Positions 5,855 through 13,156 of a stretch of DNA of 13,156 nt are shown here, piece by piece. Position numbers and translations under genes: made by a program. Source of the stretch: Burkholderiales bacterium (lineage in GTDB: Bacteria > Pseudomonadota > Gammaproteobacteria > Burkholderiales > SG8-39); the NCBI GenBank assembly GCA_017880745.1, contig JADGRR010000033.1, forward strand, positions 1 through 13,156, read 5' to 3'. The notes under the pieces were generated by a model. That model searched no databases, had not been told where the DNA came from, and saw nothing but the letters and a program-made list of their open reading frames with translations. How positions within the stretch are numbered: the stretch's first letter is position 1; each line of letters starts with the position of its first letter.

Positions 5855-7195
5855 TCAGTTGCCGGCGACGGTCATGCTGTCGATGAGGATGGAACCGCAG
5901 CGGCGCGAACCGCGCGTGAGTTCGTCCTTGCCGACCGCCACGATGCCCTTGAACATGGCGCGCAGATTGCCGGCGATGGTGATCTCCTCCACCGGGTAAC
6001 GGATTTCCCCGCCCTCCACCCAGTAGCCGGCGGCACCGCGCGAATAATCGCCGGTGACCATGTTGATGCCCTGTCCCATCAGGTCGGTGACGAGCAGGCC
6101 GCGGCCCATTTTTTTCAGCAGCCCGGGCAGATCGAGCCCGCCGCTTTGAAGTATCAGGTTGTGGCTGCCGCCGGCGTTGCCGGTGCTCTTCATGCCGAGC
6201 TTCCGCGCCGAGTAGGTGCCGAGGAAATAACCCTGCAGCACGCCGTCCTTCACCACCTCGCGCGGATGCGTGGCGACGCCGTCGTCGTCGAAGTAGCCGC
6301 TCGCCAGCCCTTTCTTCAGGTGCGGCTGCTCGCTCAACTGCACCAGCGGCGAAAATACCTGCTTGCCCAGGCTGTCGAGCAGAAATGAAGTCTTGCGGTA
6401 GAGGCTGCCGCCGCTTACCGCGCCGACAAAGCTCGCCAGCAAACCGCTGGCCATCGGCGCTTCGAACAGCACCGGCACTTTCATCGTCTTCAGCTTGCGG
6501 CTGCTTAATCGCGCCAAGGCGCGCTGCCCGGCATAGCGTCCCACCGCGTCGCCGGCGGGCAGATCGCGCGCGTCGCGCGCCTCCGCGTACCAGTCGTCGC
6601 GCTGCATCGCCCCGCCCTGCTCGGCAATCACCGCGCACGAAAGATAATGGCGCGTAGTCGGATAGCCGGCGGCAAAGCCGTTGGAGTTGGCGACCACGAA
6701 CTGGTGCTGCTGGGTCGAGACCCCCGCCCCTTCGGAGTTGACGATGCGCGGGTCAAGGGCGAACGCCGCAGCCTCGCAGGCGCGCGCGCGCTCGATCGCC
6801 TCGTCCACGGGCAGGTCCCAGGGATGGAACAGGTCGAGGTCATGAATTTCGCGCGCCATCAGCCCGGGTTCGGCCAGTCCGGCACAGTCGTCACTCGCGG
6901 TAAAACGCGCAATGCTGACCGCCGCCGCCACGGTGTCGGTGAGCGCCTTGGGCGAGAAATCCGAGGTGCTGGCAAAACCCTTGCGCTGGCCCAGGTAGGC
7001 AGTGACGCCGATGCTCTTGTCGCGGTTGTACTCGATGGTCTCGACCGCGCCCTTGCGCACCACGGCGGTCTGGCCATAGCCCTCGGACACGTCGGTTTCG
7101 CAGGCGCTAGCGCCCTGCGCGGCGGCCTGACGCAGCAGATCCAGGGCGATTTGCCTGAGAGTATCGAGCGGATAGGTAAAGCGCGCCGTCGTCAT
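5855..7195 (-). CDS. pmbA: TldE/PmbA peptidase-family protein (non-catalytic partner of TldD)
   Basis: This is a 446-residue cytoplasmic protein, close to the 450 of E. coli PmbA (TldE). It pairs with TldD to form a metallopeptidase complex that processes small peptides such as microcin B17 and degrades CcdA antitoxin in E. coli. TldD supplies the zinc site and TldE does not. Diagnostic segments are TAVVRKGAVETIEYNRDKSIGV in the N-domain (about residues 43-64) and GYFLGTYSARKLGMKSTGNAGG. Near the C-terminus is LLVTDLMGQGINMVTGDYSRG followed by AAGYWVEGGEIRYPVEEITIAGNL. The start codon at 7195 has only a poor ribosome-binding site. tldD is not in the window. It diverges from darP/yjgA across the tandem-repeat region, a pairing I recall for these two genes in other proteobacteria. 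Confidence 0.95.
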   Translation of the reverse strand: MTTARFTYPLDTLRQIALDLLRQAAAQGASACETDVSEGYGQTAVVRKGAVETIEYNRDKSIGVTAYLGQRKGFASTSDFSPKALTDTVAAAVSIARFTASDDCAGLAEPGLMAREIHDLDLFHPWDLPVDEAIERARACEAAAFALDPRIVNSEGAGVSTQQHQFVVANSNGFAAGYPTTRHYLSCAVIAEQGGAMQRDDWYAEARDARDLPAGDAVGRYAGQRALARLSSRKLKTMKVPVLFEAPMASGLLASFVGAVSGGSLYRKTSFLLDSLGKQVFSPLVQLSEQPHLKKGLASGYFDDDGVATHPREVVKDGVLQGYFLGTYSARKLGMKSTGNAGGSHNLILQSGGLDLPGLLKKMGRGLLVTDLMGQGINMVTGDYSRGAAGYWVEGGEIRYPVEEITIAGNLRAMFKGIVAVGKDELTRGSRRCGSILIDSMTVAGN

Positions 7196-7242
7196 TGGAA
7201 TATCGCCATAGGTATAGTGTGCAATCCGGAAAAGGAAGTTTC

Positions 7243-7290
7243 AGTGGAGGCTAATGCGCGAAGCGCATTATGCCGGAACGAAAAACCATT
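7243..7290 (+). repeat. tandem repeat copy 1 with GCGAAGC mini-hairpin
   Basis: This is the first of two 48-base direct repeats set 53 bases apart. It begins AGTGGAGG and ends AAAAACCATT. Inside it, TAATGCGC (7252-7259) and GCGCATTA (7263-7270) form a perfect eight-base-pair stem closed by a GAA loop. The hairpin tip is GCGAAGC, known to form an exceptionally stable mini-hairpin in single-stranded DNA. The repeat also contains GGAGG three bases before an ATG (7254). Confidence 0.85.
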
Positions 7291-7295
7291 GTTTA

Positions 7296-7343
7296 AGTGG
7301 AGGTTAATGCGCGAAGCGCGTTATGCCGGAGCTAAAAACCATT
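7296..7343 (+). repeat. tandem repeat copy 2 with GCGAAGC mini-hairpin
   Basis: This second copy differs from the first at four of 48 positions (7304, 7320, 7331 and 7333). TAATGCGC (7305-7312) pairs with GCGCGTTA (7316-7323) around the GAA loop. The one change in the stem gives a U-G pair in plus-strand RNA, so folding survives on that strand, while the minus strand would have an A-C mismatch. It ends 34 bases before the darP start codon. Confidence 0.85.
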
Positions 7344-7377
7344 ATCATAGCAGGTCGAACCTTCCGCACCCTGCCCC

Positions 7378-7887
7378 ATGCAAGACGAACAAGACGAACT
7401 CACAAGTAAATCGCGCAAGAAAAGAGACATGCATGCCCTGCAGGACCTGGGCGTGAAGCTGGTCGAGTTGAATGAGCAGCAGCTCGAGGCCATGCAGCTG
7501 CCCGAGTCCCTGCTCGCGGCGGTGCAGGAAGCCAGGCGCCTCACCAAGCACGAGGCGCGGCGGCGGCAGATGCAATACATCGGCCGCCTGATGCGCGACC
7601 TCGACGCAGCCCCGATACGCGACCGGCTCGAGGAGTGGCTGGGGCAAGGGCGCGAGCACACGGCGCAGCTGCACGCCCTCGAGCGCTGGCGCGAGGAGCT
7701 CCTGGCCGGCGACCCTGCCCTGGCGCGCTTCCTGCACGAATATCCGGGAGCCGACAGCCAGAAGCTGCGCACCCTGATCCGCAACGCGCGGCGCGAACAG
7801 AACGCGACCTTGCCGCCCAAGAGCTACCGCGAGCTGTTCCGGGTACTGCGCGAGATGACTACAAAGGAGCCCGCGGCCGATGCCTGA
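7378..7887 (+). CDS. darP: ribosome-associated protein DarP (YjgA, DUF615)
   Basis: This 169-residue, highly charged helical protein matches E. coli YjgA/DarP, which binds the 50S subunit late in assembly. The family pattern is clear: KSRKKRDMHALQDLGVKLVE (11-30), HEARRRQMQYIGRLMR (58-73) and SQKLRTLIRNARREQ (127-141). PPKSYRELFRVLRE (146-159) follows. The ATG at 7378 is the only reasonable start: a stop codon lies in frame at 7348 and the next ATG (7429) would cut into the conserved KxxKRD segment. No Shine-Dalgarno sequence precedes it, whereas strong GGAGG sequences occur in the two upstream repeats. It is the first gene of a three-gene plus-strand cluster with mog and the esterase. Confidence 0.92.
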   Translation: MQDEQDELTSKSRKKRDMHALQDLGVKLVELNEQQLEAMQLPESLLAAVQEARRLTKHEARRRQMQYIGRLMRDLDAAPIRDRLEEWLGQGREHTAQLHALERWREELLAGDPALARFLHEYPGADSQKLRTLIRNARREQNATLPPKSYRELFRVLREMTTKEPAADA

Positions 7888-7911
7888 AACTCGGAAGCTG
7901 GACTAAACAAA

Positions 7912-8550
7912 ATGCAAAACGATCCCGACGAACTATTGATTGGCCTGGTTTCCATCAGCGACCGCGCCTCGGCCGGCGTGTACAAGGACGAGGGCATTCC
8001 GGCGCTGGAGGATTGGTTCTCGCGCGCCATCGCCGCACCCGCGTGGCGCACGGAGAAGCGCCTGATCCCTGACGAGCGGCCCGCGATCGAAGCGGCACTG
8101 ATCGAACTGGTCGATCAGGCCGGCTGCCATCTGGTACTCACTACCGGCGGCACCGGCCCCGCCTGGCGCGATGTGACGCCCGAAGCGACGCTCGCCGTCG
8201 CCGACAAACCCATGCCCGGATTCGGCGAGCAGATGCGCAGGATCAGCCTGGAATTCGTGCCCACGGCGATACTCTCGCGCCAGGTAGCGGTAATTCGCTA
8301 TCGCCGCGGTCAAGCCGCAAAGCCGGCGGGCAGCCTCATCATCAACCTGCCCGGCCAGCCCAAGTCGATCAGGGAGACACTGGAGGGGTTGAAGGACAAG
8401 GATGGCAAGCAGAGCGTGCCGGGCATATTCGCCGCCGTGCCCTATTGCATCGACCTCATCGGCGGGCCGTACATCGAGACCAATGAGGACGTGATCAAGG
8501 CGTTCCGTCCGAAATCCGCGATCCGGCCGAAGAAGGATCAGCCGCTTTGA
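7912..8550 (+). CDS. mog: molybdopterin adenylyltransferase (Mog/MogA)
   Basis: This 212-residue enzyme adenylates molybdopterin in the cytoplasm, the step before MoeA inserts molybdate to make molybdenum cofactor. The MoCF-binding fold shows GLVSISDRAS (11-20), TTGGTGPAWRDVTPEA (77-92) and PGFGEQMRRISL (102-113). AILSRQ (119-124), LPGQPKSIRETLEGLKD (146-162) and FAAVPYCIDLIGGPYIET (173-190) follow. Asp54 and Asp87 match the catalytic aspartates 49 and 82 of the E. coli enzyme (195 residues). Relative to E. coli there is an insertion of about ten residues near 130-140 (RRGQAAKPAG), before the nucleotide-binding LPGQP loop. The gene follows darP by 24 bases. Only a distant GGAAG (7893-7897) precedes the ATG, so translation may be weak. 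Confidence 0.95.
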   Translation: MQNDPDELLIGLVSISDRASAGVYKDEGIPALEDWFSRAIAAPAWRTEKRLIPDERPAIEAALIELVDQAGCHLVLTTGGTGPAWRDVTPEATLAVADKPMPGFGEQMRRISLEFVPTAILSRQVAVIRYRRGQAAKPAGSLIINLPGQPKSIRETLEGLKDKDGKQSVPGIFAAVPYCIDLIGGPYIETNEDVIKAFRPKSAIRPKKDQPL

Positions 8551-9209
8551 GCGCAAACATCCTGGAAGCCATAGAGATCGAGACTGCGCCCGATCCGCGG
8601 GCCAGCATAATCTGGATGCACGGCCTTGGCGCCGACGGCAACGACTTCGCGCCCCTGGCCGGTGAAATCGAATTGCCGGTCGCCGTGCGCTATATTTTCC
8701 CGCATGCCCCGATGATGCCGGTGAGCATCAACGCCGGTTATGTGATGCGCGCCTGGTACGACATCAGCGATGCCGCCATCCGGCGCGAGGACGAAGCCGG
8801 TGTGCGCGCCTCGCAGCGCAGCGTCGAGGACCTGCTGGCGCGCGAGAAATCCCGCGGCATCGCCGCGAGCCGCATCGTGCTCGCCGGCTTCTCGCAGGGC
8901 GGGGCGATCGCGCTGCAAGCCGGCCTGCGCCATGGCGAGCGCCTGGCCGGCATCATGGCCCTCTCGACCTATGTGCCGCTGGCCGGCCAGCTTGCGACCG
9001 AGGCCCACCCGGCCAATCGCGCGGTGCCGATTTTCATGGCGCACGGCACGGCCGACCCGATGATCGCGTTTGCCCGCGCCCAGGCCTCGCGCGACCTGCT
9101 GCTGCAGCAAGGTTATGCGGTCGAATGGCACGAATACCGGATGCAGCACGCAGTGTGTCCGCAGGAAATCGCCGACGTCGGCGCGTGGCTCGCGCGCGTG
9201 CTGGCCTGA
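8547..9209 (+). CDS. alpha/beta-hydrolase carboxylesterase (phospholipase/carboxylesterase family)
   Basis: This 220-residue cytoplasmic esterase is of the family that includes Pseudomonas carboxylesterase EstB and eukaryotic acyl-protein thioesterases. It opens with IIWMHGLGADGNDFAPL (21-37), the oxyanion-hole region. Ser116 in GFSQGG is the nucleophile, Asp170 (HGTADPMI) the acid and His201 (RMQHAVCPQEI) the base. It should hydrolyse short-chain esters; the natural substrate is unknown. The start is TTG at 8547, overlapping the mog stop codon as TTGA, with AAGGA (8533-8537) nine bases upstream. No other start preserves the HGLGADGNDF region with a suitable N-terminus. Coupling to mog translation is likely. 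Confidence 0.92.
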   Translation: MSANILEAIEIETAPDPRASIIWMHGLGADGNDFAPLAGEIELPVAVRYIFPHAPMMPVSINAGYVMRAWYDISDAAIRREDEAGVRASQRSVEDLLAREKSRGIAASRIVLAGFSQGGAIALQAGLRHGERLAGIMALSTYVPLAGQLATEAHPANRAVPIFMAHGTADPMIAFARAQASRDLLLQQGYAVEWHEYRMQHAVCPQEIADVGAWLARVLA

Positions 9210-9236
9210 AACGGAGCAAAGCCGTCAGCGGGAAAT

Positions 9237-9252
9237 GCGGCGCCGGCGCCGC
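9237..9252. repeat. 16-base GC palindrome between convergent esterase and gspF
   Basis: GCGGCGCC followed by GGCGCCGC is a perfect palindrome with no spacer. As RNA it would fold as a six-base-pair stem with a four-base loop. It sits in the 60-base gap between two convergent stop codons and could act as a terminator or transcript end in either direction, but no T-run is present. Confidence 0.4.
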
Positions 9253-9269
9253 TCGGCGCTTGCTGAGAT

Positions 9270-10475
9270 TCAATGCACGAGCTGGTTGATCTCGATGATC
9301 GGAAGCAAAATGGCGAGCACGATCATCAGCACCACCCCCCCCATTACCAGGATCATCACCGGCTCGAGCAGGGTGAGGAATACCGCCAGGCGCCGCTCGA
9401 GCGCCTGTGTCTCGAGTTGCGCCGCGCGCTGCAGCATCTGCTCCAGCTTGCCGCTCACTTCCCCGCTCGCGACCAGATGCACCATCAGCGGCGGAAACAC
9501 GCGTGTCGCGCCCAGCGCGCGCGCCAGGCTCTCGCCCTCGCGCACGCGCTCGATCGCGCCTTCGATGGCGCCGCGCATCACCGTGTTGGTCATCACGCGC
9601 GCGCCGGAGTTGAGCGCGGAAAGTAACGGCACGCCGCCGCCGACGAGAATGGCGAGCGTGCTGGCGAAACGCGACGTGTTGACGCCGCGGATCAGCTGCC
9701 CCAGCCAGGGCGCGCGCAGCAACATCGCGTCCCAGCGGCGTCTGGGCTCATCTCGGCGCAGCGCCAGGCGCGCGACCACCACAGCGCCAACGCCGATGAC
9801 CGCGAGATAAGGCCAGGTGGCGCGCAGGAAATCGGACAGTCCGATCAGCGCGCGCGTGAGCAGCGGCAGGGTCTGCCGCGACTGCTGAAACACCTGCACG
9901 ATCTGCGGCACCACAAACACCAGCAGGCCGGTGACAATGCTGACCGCGACCAGAGTGACCAGGACGGGGTAGAGCAGCGCCAGCGTGGTTTTCTGCTTCA
10001 GCGCCTGGCGCGCATCGAGATAATCGGCAAGATGCTGCAACACCAGCGGCAGCGCGCCCGATTCCTCGCCGCCGTGCACCAGCGCGCGGTAAAAATCCGG
10101 AAAACTCTTGTCGTAAGTGCCCATGGCGCCTGCGAGAGAGTGCCCGGCGGAAATCTCGGCCTTGACTCCGCCCAGCACCTCGCGCGTCATCGGCATCGCA
10201 GCCTCCTCGATCAGCGCGCTGAGCGACTGTTCCAGCGTCAGGCCGGACGCGAGCAGCGTTGCCATCTGCCTCGTGACCAGACTCAGTTCGTCCGAAGAGA
10301 TGCCGCGTGCCCACGGCTGGCTTGCGCGCTCGCGCGCACGCACCAGATCGATCGCGGAGGGGTGCAAGCCCTGGGCGCGCAACTGCGCGCGCGCCTGGCG
10401 CGGCGTATCGGCCTGAACGATCCCGGATACCGTGCGGCCGGCAGCGTCCAGCGCCTCGTAGCGGAATGCTTCCAT
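9270..10475 (-). CDS. gspF: type II secretion inner-membrane platform protein GspF
   Basis: This 401-residue polytopic protein is the inner-membrane platform that links the GspE motor to pseudopilus assembly. It carries the two repeated cytoplasmic T2SS-F domains. Each contains a helix with a conserved core, GGEESGALPLVL (135-146) in the first and SGEVSGKLEQML (337-348) in the second. Membrane helices lie near 167-190, 221-238 and 371-394. The C-terminus ILLPIIEINQLVH is typical of GspF rather than the pilin homologue PilC. The N-terminus MEAFRYEALDAAGRTVSGIVQAD is also standard. Nine bases separate it from gspE. The following gene converges, so the operon ends here. Confidence 0.95.
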   Translation of the reverse strand: MEAFRYEALDAAGRTVSGIVQADTPRQARAQLRAQGLHPSAIDLVRARERASQPWARGISSDELSLVTRQMATLLASGLTLEQSLSALIEEAAMPMTREVLGGVKAEISAGHSLAGAMGTYDKSFPDFYRALVHGGEESGALPLVLQHLADYLDARQALKQKTTLALLYPVLVTLVAVSIVTGLLVFVVPQIVQVFQQSRQTLPLLTRALIGLSDFLRATWPYLAVIGVGAVVVARLALRRDEPRRRWDAMLLRAPWLGQLIRGVNTSRFASTLAILVGGGVPLLSALNSGARVMTNTVMRGAIEGAIERVREGESLARALGATRVFPPLMVHLVASGEVSGKLEQMLQRAAQLETQALERRLAVFLTLLEPVMILVMGGVVLMIVLAILLPIIEINQLVH

Positions 10476-10484
10476 GGCCCGCTG

Positions 10485-11957
10485 CTATTCGCGCGTCACG
10501 CGAACCACTTCTTCCAGGCTGATTGCACCCTCGGCGGCCCAGCGCATGCCGTCATCGCGCAATGAGCGCATGCCGTGCGCGACGGCATACTCGCGCAGCA
10601 CTTGCTCGGAAGAACGGTCATGGATCAGCCGGCGCAAGCCATCGTCCACGGTCAGCAATTCGTAAATGCCGGTACGGCCGCGGTACCCCGAATGGTTGCA
10701 TGCGGGGCAGCCCTGAGCGGTGAAGAAAGTTCCTTTTCTGGGCGCGAATCCAAGCGCCTTCAGCTGCGCCCCATCGGTGGCGAAGGGCTTGCGGCATTCC
10801 AGGCACAGCCGGCGCACCAGCCGCTGCGCCCCCACGCCGATCAGGCTGGAGGCGAGCAGGAACGGCTCCACCCCCATGTCGACCAGCCGGGTAACGGCGC
10901 TCACCGCATCGTTGGTGTGCAGCGTGGCAAACACCAGATGGCCGGTGAGGCTCGCCTGCACCGCGATCTGCGCCGTCTCCAGATCGCGGATTTCGCCGAT
11001 CATGACGACGTCGGGGTCCTGGCGCAGAATCGTGCGCAGGGCGCGCGCGAAGCTCATTTCGATGCGGGCGTTGATCTGGGTCTGGCTGATGCCATCGAGG
11101 TCATACTCGATCGGATCCTCGACGGTCATGATGTTGAGCGCCTTCGGATCCAGCCGTGAGAGCGCGGCGTAGAGCGTCGTGGTCTTGCCCGATCCGGTGG
11201 GGCCGGTCACGAGGACGATGCCGTGCGGCTCGCAGATGAGCTTGTCCATGTGCGCGAGCGTCGCGTCGTCCATGCCCAGCTTAGACAGGTCGAGCCGGCC
11301 GGCCTGTTTGTCGAGCAGGCGCAGCACCACGCGCTCGCCGTGCCCGGTCGGAATCGTCGACACCCGGACGTCGATCGGTTTGCCCGCCACGCGCAGCGTA
11401 ATACGCCCGTCCTGCGGCAGGCGCTTCTCGGCGATATCGAGCTGCGCCATGATTTTCACGCGCGAAACGATCGAGCCGTGCAGCGCGCGCGCAGGTTCTA
11501 TCAGGTCGCGCAGCGTGCCGTCGATCCGCAGCCGCACCACCGAACGCGTTTCGAAAGGTTCGATGTGGATGTCGGAGGCGCCGTCGCGCAACGCCTGCGT
11601 AAACAGCGCATTGATCAAGCGGATCAGCGGCGCGTCGTTCTGGCTTTCGAGCAGATCCTCGACCCTGGGGATCTCCTGCAGCAGCTTGGACAGATCGAGG
11701 TCCTGCGCAAGATCATCGGCAAGGGCGGCCGCACCGGCGTCGGCGGCGTTGTACAGGGCGGAGACGAGTTCGTCGAATTCGTCAACGCCGATGCGCCGGG
11801 TCTGCAACGGCACGCCAAGTGCACGGCGCACTTCGGCGAGCGCGCCGACGTGCGCGCCATTACGCACCGCGACCTGCGCCAAGCCATCGCTCAGAGCGGT
11901 GACGACGACGCCGTTGGCCTTGGCAAAAGCGTAAGGAACGGCCGGTTTAATGCTCAT
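10485..11957 (-). CDS. gspE: type II secretion ATPase GspE
   Basis: This 490-residue cytoplasmic ATPase powers pseudopilus growth. It has an N-terminal domain, then a linker SDIHIEPFETRSVVRLRIDG (128-147) and Walker A GPTGSGKTT (252-260). The Asp box TVEDPIEYD (278-286), Walker B VVMIGEIRD (317-325) and His box LTGHLVFATLHTNDA (337-351) follow. A CxxC pair, Cys385/Cys388 and Cys417/Cys420, forms the zinc-binding motif found in GspE and PilB ATPases. Length is normal. The ATG overlaps the gspD stop codon as ATGA, so translation is coupled. PilB of type IV pili is the alternative, but the gspD-E-F order and the GspF signature favour type II secretion. Confidence 0.96.
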   Translation of the reverse strand: MSIKPAVPYAFAKANGVVVTALSDGLAQVAVRNGAHVGALAEVRRALGVPLQTRRIGVDEFDELVSALYNAADAGAAALADDLAQDLDLSKLLQEIPRVEDLLESQNDAPLIRLINALFTQALRDGASDIHIEPFETRSVVRLRIDGTLRDLIEPARALHGSIVSRVKIMAQLDIAEKRLPQDGRITLRVAGKPIDVRVSTIPTGHGERVVLRLLDKQAGRLDLSKLGMDDATLAHMDKLICEPHGIVLVTGPTGSGKTTTLYAALSRLDPKALNIMTVEDPIEYDLDGISQTQINARIEMSFARALRTILRQDPDVVMIGEIRDLETAQIAVQASLTGHLVFATLHTNDAVSAVTRLVDMGVEPFLLASSLIGVGAQRLVRRLCLECRKPFATDGAQLKALGFAPRKGTFFTAQGCPACNHSGYRGRTGIYELLTVDDGLRRLIHDRSSEQVLREYAVAHGMRSLRDDGMRWAAEGAISLEEVVRVTRE

Positions 11958-13156
11958 TTCGGCGCGGTGATTGCGGGCGTCTCCGTACCCGCCGGCGCCG
12001 CGCCCTGACGTGGCGGCAGGCTGGGCGACCCGAAGTCGGAAATATCGGTACCCGGAAGTCTGGCCTTGAGTTGCTCACCCAGGATGTAGTCGTAGCGGTC
12101 GTTGGTGAGCGAACTGACCCCCTGCGCGCTGCGCAGCAGCGTCGGCCGCAGGAACACCATCAGGTTGGTCTTGTTGCGCGAACGCGTGTTGTACTTGAAC
12201 AGGCTGCCGATCAGCGGAAGGTCGCCCAGACCCGGAACTTTCTCCACGCTATCGTTGACCGTGTCCTGGATCAGGCCGCCGATCACCACGATCTGACCAT
12301 CGTCGACCAGCACCGTCGATTCGACCGAGCGCTTGTTGGTAATGATGCCCGAGGCGTTGCTGCTGTCCTGCACGCTGGATACCTCCTGGTAGATCTGCAG
12401 GCGCACCGATCCGCCTTCGGAGATTTGCGGCTTGATCCGCAGCGTGAGGCCGACGTCCTTGCGCTCCACCGTCTGGAACGGCGTCGGCGTGGTGGCCGCA
12501 GCCGAAACCGCGTACGAGCCGGTGACGAACGGGACGTTCTGGCCGATCACGATTTTCGCTTCCTCGTTGTCGAGGGTCAGCAGCGTCGGCGTGGACAGGA
12601 TGTTCGCTTTCGTGTCCGTCTGCAGCGCGCGCACCAGCAGACCGATGTTCAATACCTGCGCACCGAGGCCCGGAATCGTGATCGTGCCCTTGACAATGCC
12701 TATATTCAGACCTTGCCCCGCCGTGGCGGGATTCTGGGAAATGCCGATGATGTTCTGCGCCGCGGTGCCGAAATTGGTGCCGCCGAACGCCTGTCCGGTC
12801 GTCTTGCCCACAGCGGTCAGGTCCTGCCACTGGACTCCGAACTCCGCAACCTTGTCGGCGGTAACCTCGGCGATCAGCCCTTCCACATACACCTGGGCCC
12901 GGCGCACATCGAGCTTTTCCAGCGCGGCGCGCAGATTGTTGTAGATCGCATCGGGGGCCGTGATGATGATCGAGTTGGTGGCTGGATCCGCCTGGATAAT
13001 GCCCGGTGCCGAGGCAGTGGGTTGCGCCGCCGCTGGCGCTTGCCCCGGTGCCCCCGCGCCCAGCGGCGTCGTCGCCGGGCGCGCTTGCGCGGCCGCGGAT
13101 TCCCCGCTATAGATCGCGCGCAAGATCTCCGCCAGCTTCACCGCTTCCGCGTTTTT
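11954..13156 (-). CDS. gspD: type II secretion secretin GspD, 3' part, runs off right edge
   Basis: This is the C-terminal 400 residues of the outer-membrane channel through which folded proteins leave the cell. The frame is open to the right edge: before the GTG at 13141 the codons read KNAEA, a normal secretin N-domain continuation, so that GTG is an internal valine and not a start. A repeat-type N-domain is interrupted by an Ala/Pro/Gly-rich linker (visible residues about 20-52), as is common in GspD. The secretin domain then follows. Hallmarks include VYVEGLIAEVTADKVAEFGVQW and ILSTPTLLTLDNEEAKIVIGQNVPF. Near the end are TVLVDDGQIVVIGGL and VPGLGDLPLIGSLFK (visible residues about 307-321). 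The C-terminal tail is short, about 55 residues. First gene seen of the gspD-E-F operon. Confidence 0.95.
   Translation of the reverse strand, partial: KNAEAVKLAEILRAIYSGESAAAQARPATTPLGAGAPGQAPAAAQPTASAPGIIQADPATNSIIITAPDAIYNNLRAALEKLDVRRAQVYVEGLIAEVTADKVAEFGVQWQDLTAVGKTTGQAFGGTNFGTAAQNIIGISQNPATAGQGLNIGIVKGTITIPGLGAQVLNIGLLVRALQTDTKANILSTPTLLTLDNEEAKIVIGQNVPFVTGSYAVSAAATTPTPFQTVERKDVGLTLRIKPQISEGGSVRLQIYQEVSSVQDSSNASGIITNKRSVESTVLVDDGQIVVIGGLIQDTVNDSVEKVPGLGDLPLIGSLFKYNTRSRNKTNLMVFLRPTLLRSAQGVSSLTNDRYDYILGEQLKARLPGTDISDFGSPSLPPRQGAAPAGTETPAITAPK

Noticed and set aside
7243..7343. CRISPR array
   Set aside because: There are only two repeats, separated by five bases rather than spacers of about 30, and there are no cas genes.
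13139..13141. GTG as the start codon of gspD
   Set aside because: The frame is open to the window edge and the codons before it (KNAEA) continue a secretin N-domain, so the gene is cut by the window rather than starting here.
1..13156. A defence island, prophage or other mobile element
   Set aside because: No integrase, transposase, nuclease-helicase set or toxin-antitoxin pair is seen, and gene content and base use look uniform and chromosomal.

Overview
This is a GC-rich, densely coded chromosomal stretch from a Gram-negative bacterium. An outer-membrane porin, a type II secretion secretin and a PmbA/TldE homologue are all present. Together with a DarP (YjgA) homologue and a TakP-like TRAP transporter, the gene set and protein flavour point to a betaproteobacterium, perhaps of the Burkholderiales. 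This is inference from remembered families; no marker gene fixes the genus. No tRNA, rRNA, CRISPR array, insertion sequence or phage gene is visible. I did not find a previously undescribed multi-gene system. The most interesting material is in the intergenic regions.

Layout, left to right. (1) 1-611, minus: 5' part of a carbohydrate-selective (OprB-type) porin that runs off the left edge, preceded by a long untranslated stretch with a candidate promoter. (2) 901-2007, minus: zinc-dependent, NAD-type alcohol dehydrogenase. (3) 2008-2309: divergent regulatory region with candidate promoters in both directions, a GCAA-tetraloop hairpin and an inverted repeat. (4) 2310-3443, plus: Tat-exported solute-binding subunit of a TakP-like TRAP transporter. 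(5) 3444-3498: two hairpins, the second a strong terminator shared with the convergent dctM. (6) 5675-3529, minus: dctQ and dctM, the small and large membrane subunits, overlapping by ATGA. They have their own promoter, with a perfect TATAAT -10 box and a hairpin at the predicted 5' end of the transcript. (7) 7195-5855, minus: pmbA (tldE). (8) 7196-7377: divergent region with two tandem 48-bp repeats, each carrying the very stable GCGAAGC mini-hairpin core and an SD-ATG pair. (9) 7378-9209, plus: a tight cluster of darP/yjgA, mog and an alpha/beta-hydrolase carboxylesterase. (10) 13156-9270, minus: gspD (partial), gspE and gspF, the secretin, ATPase and inner-membrane platform of a type II secretion system.

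How they work together. The three TRAP subunits should form one sodium-coupled importer, probably for 2-oxo acids or related carboxylates, although the binding-protein gene and the membrane genes are convergent rather than in one operon. The dehydrogenase diverges from the binding-protein gene and may share its control. The porin could let small solutes cross the outer membrane. PmbA acts with TldD (not in the window) in peptide maturation or proteolysis. Mog inserts into molybdenum cofactor synthesis. GspD, GspE and GspF form the exit channel, motor and platform of protein secretion, with the pseudopilin genes not adjacent on the downstream side.
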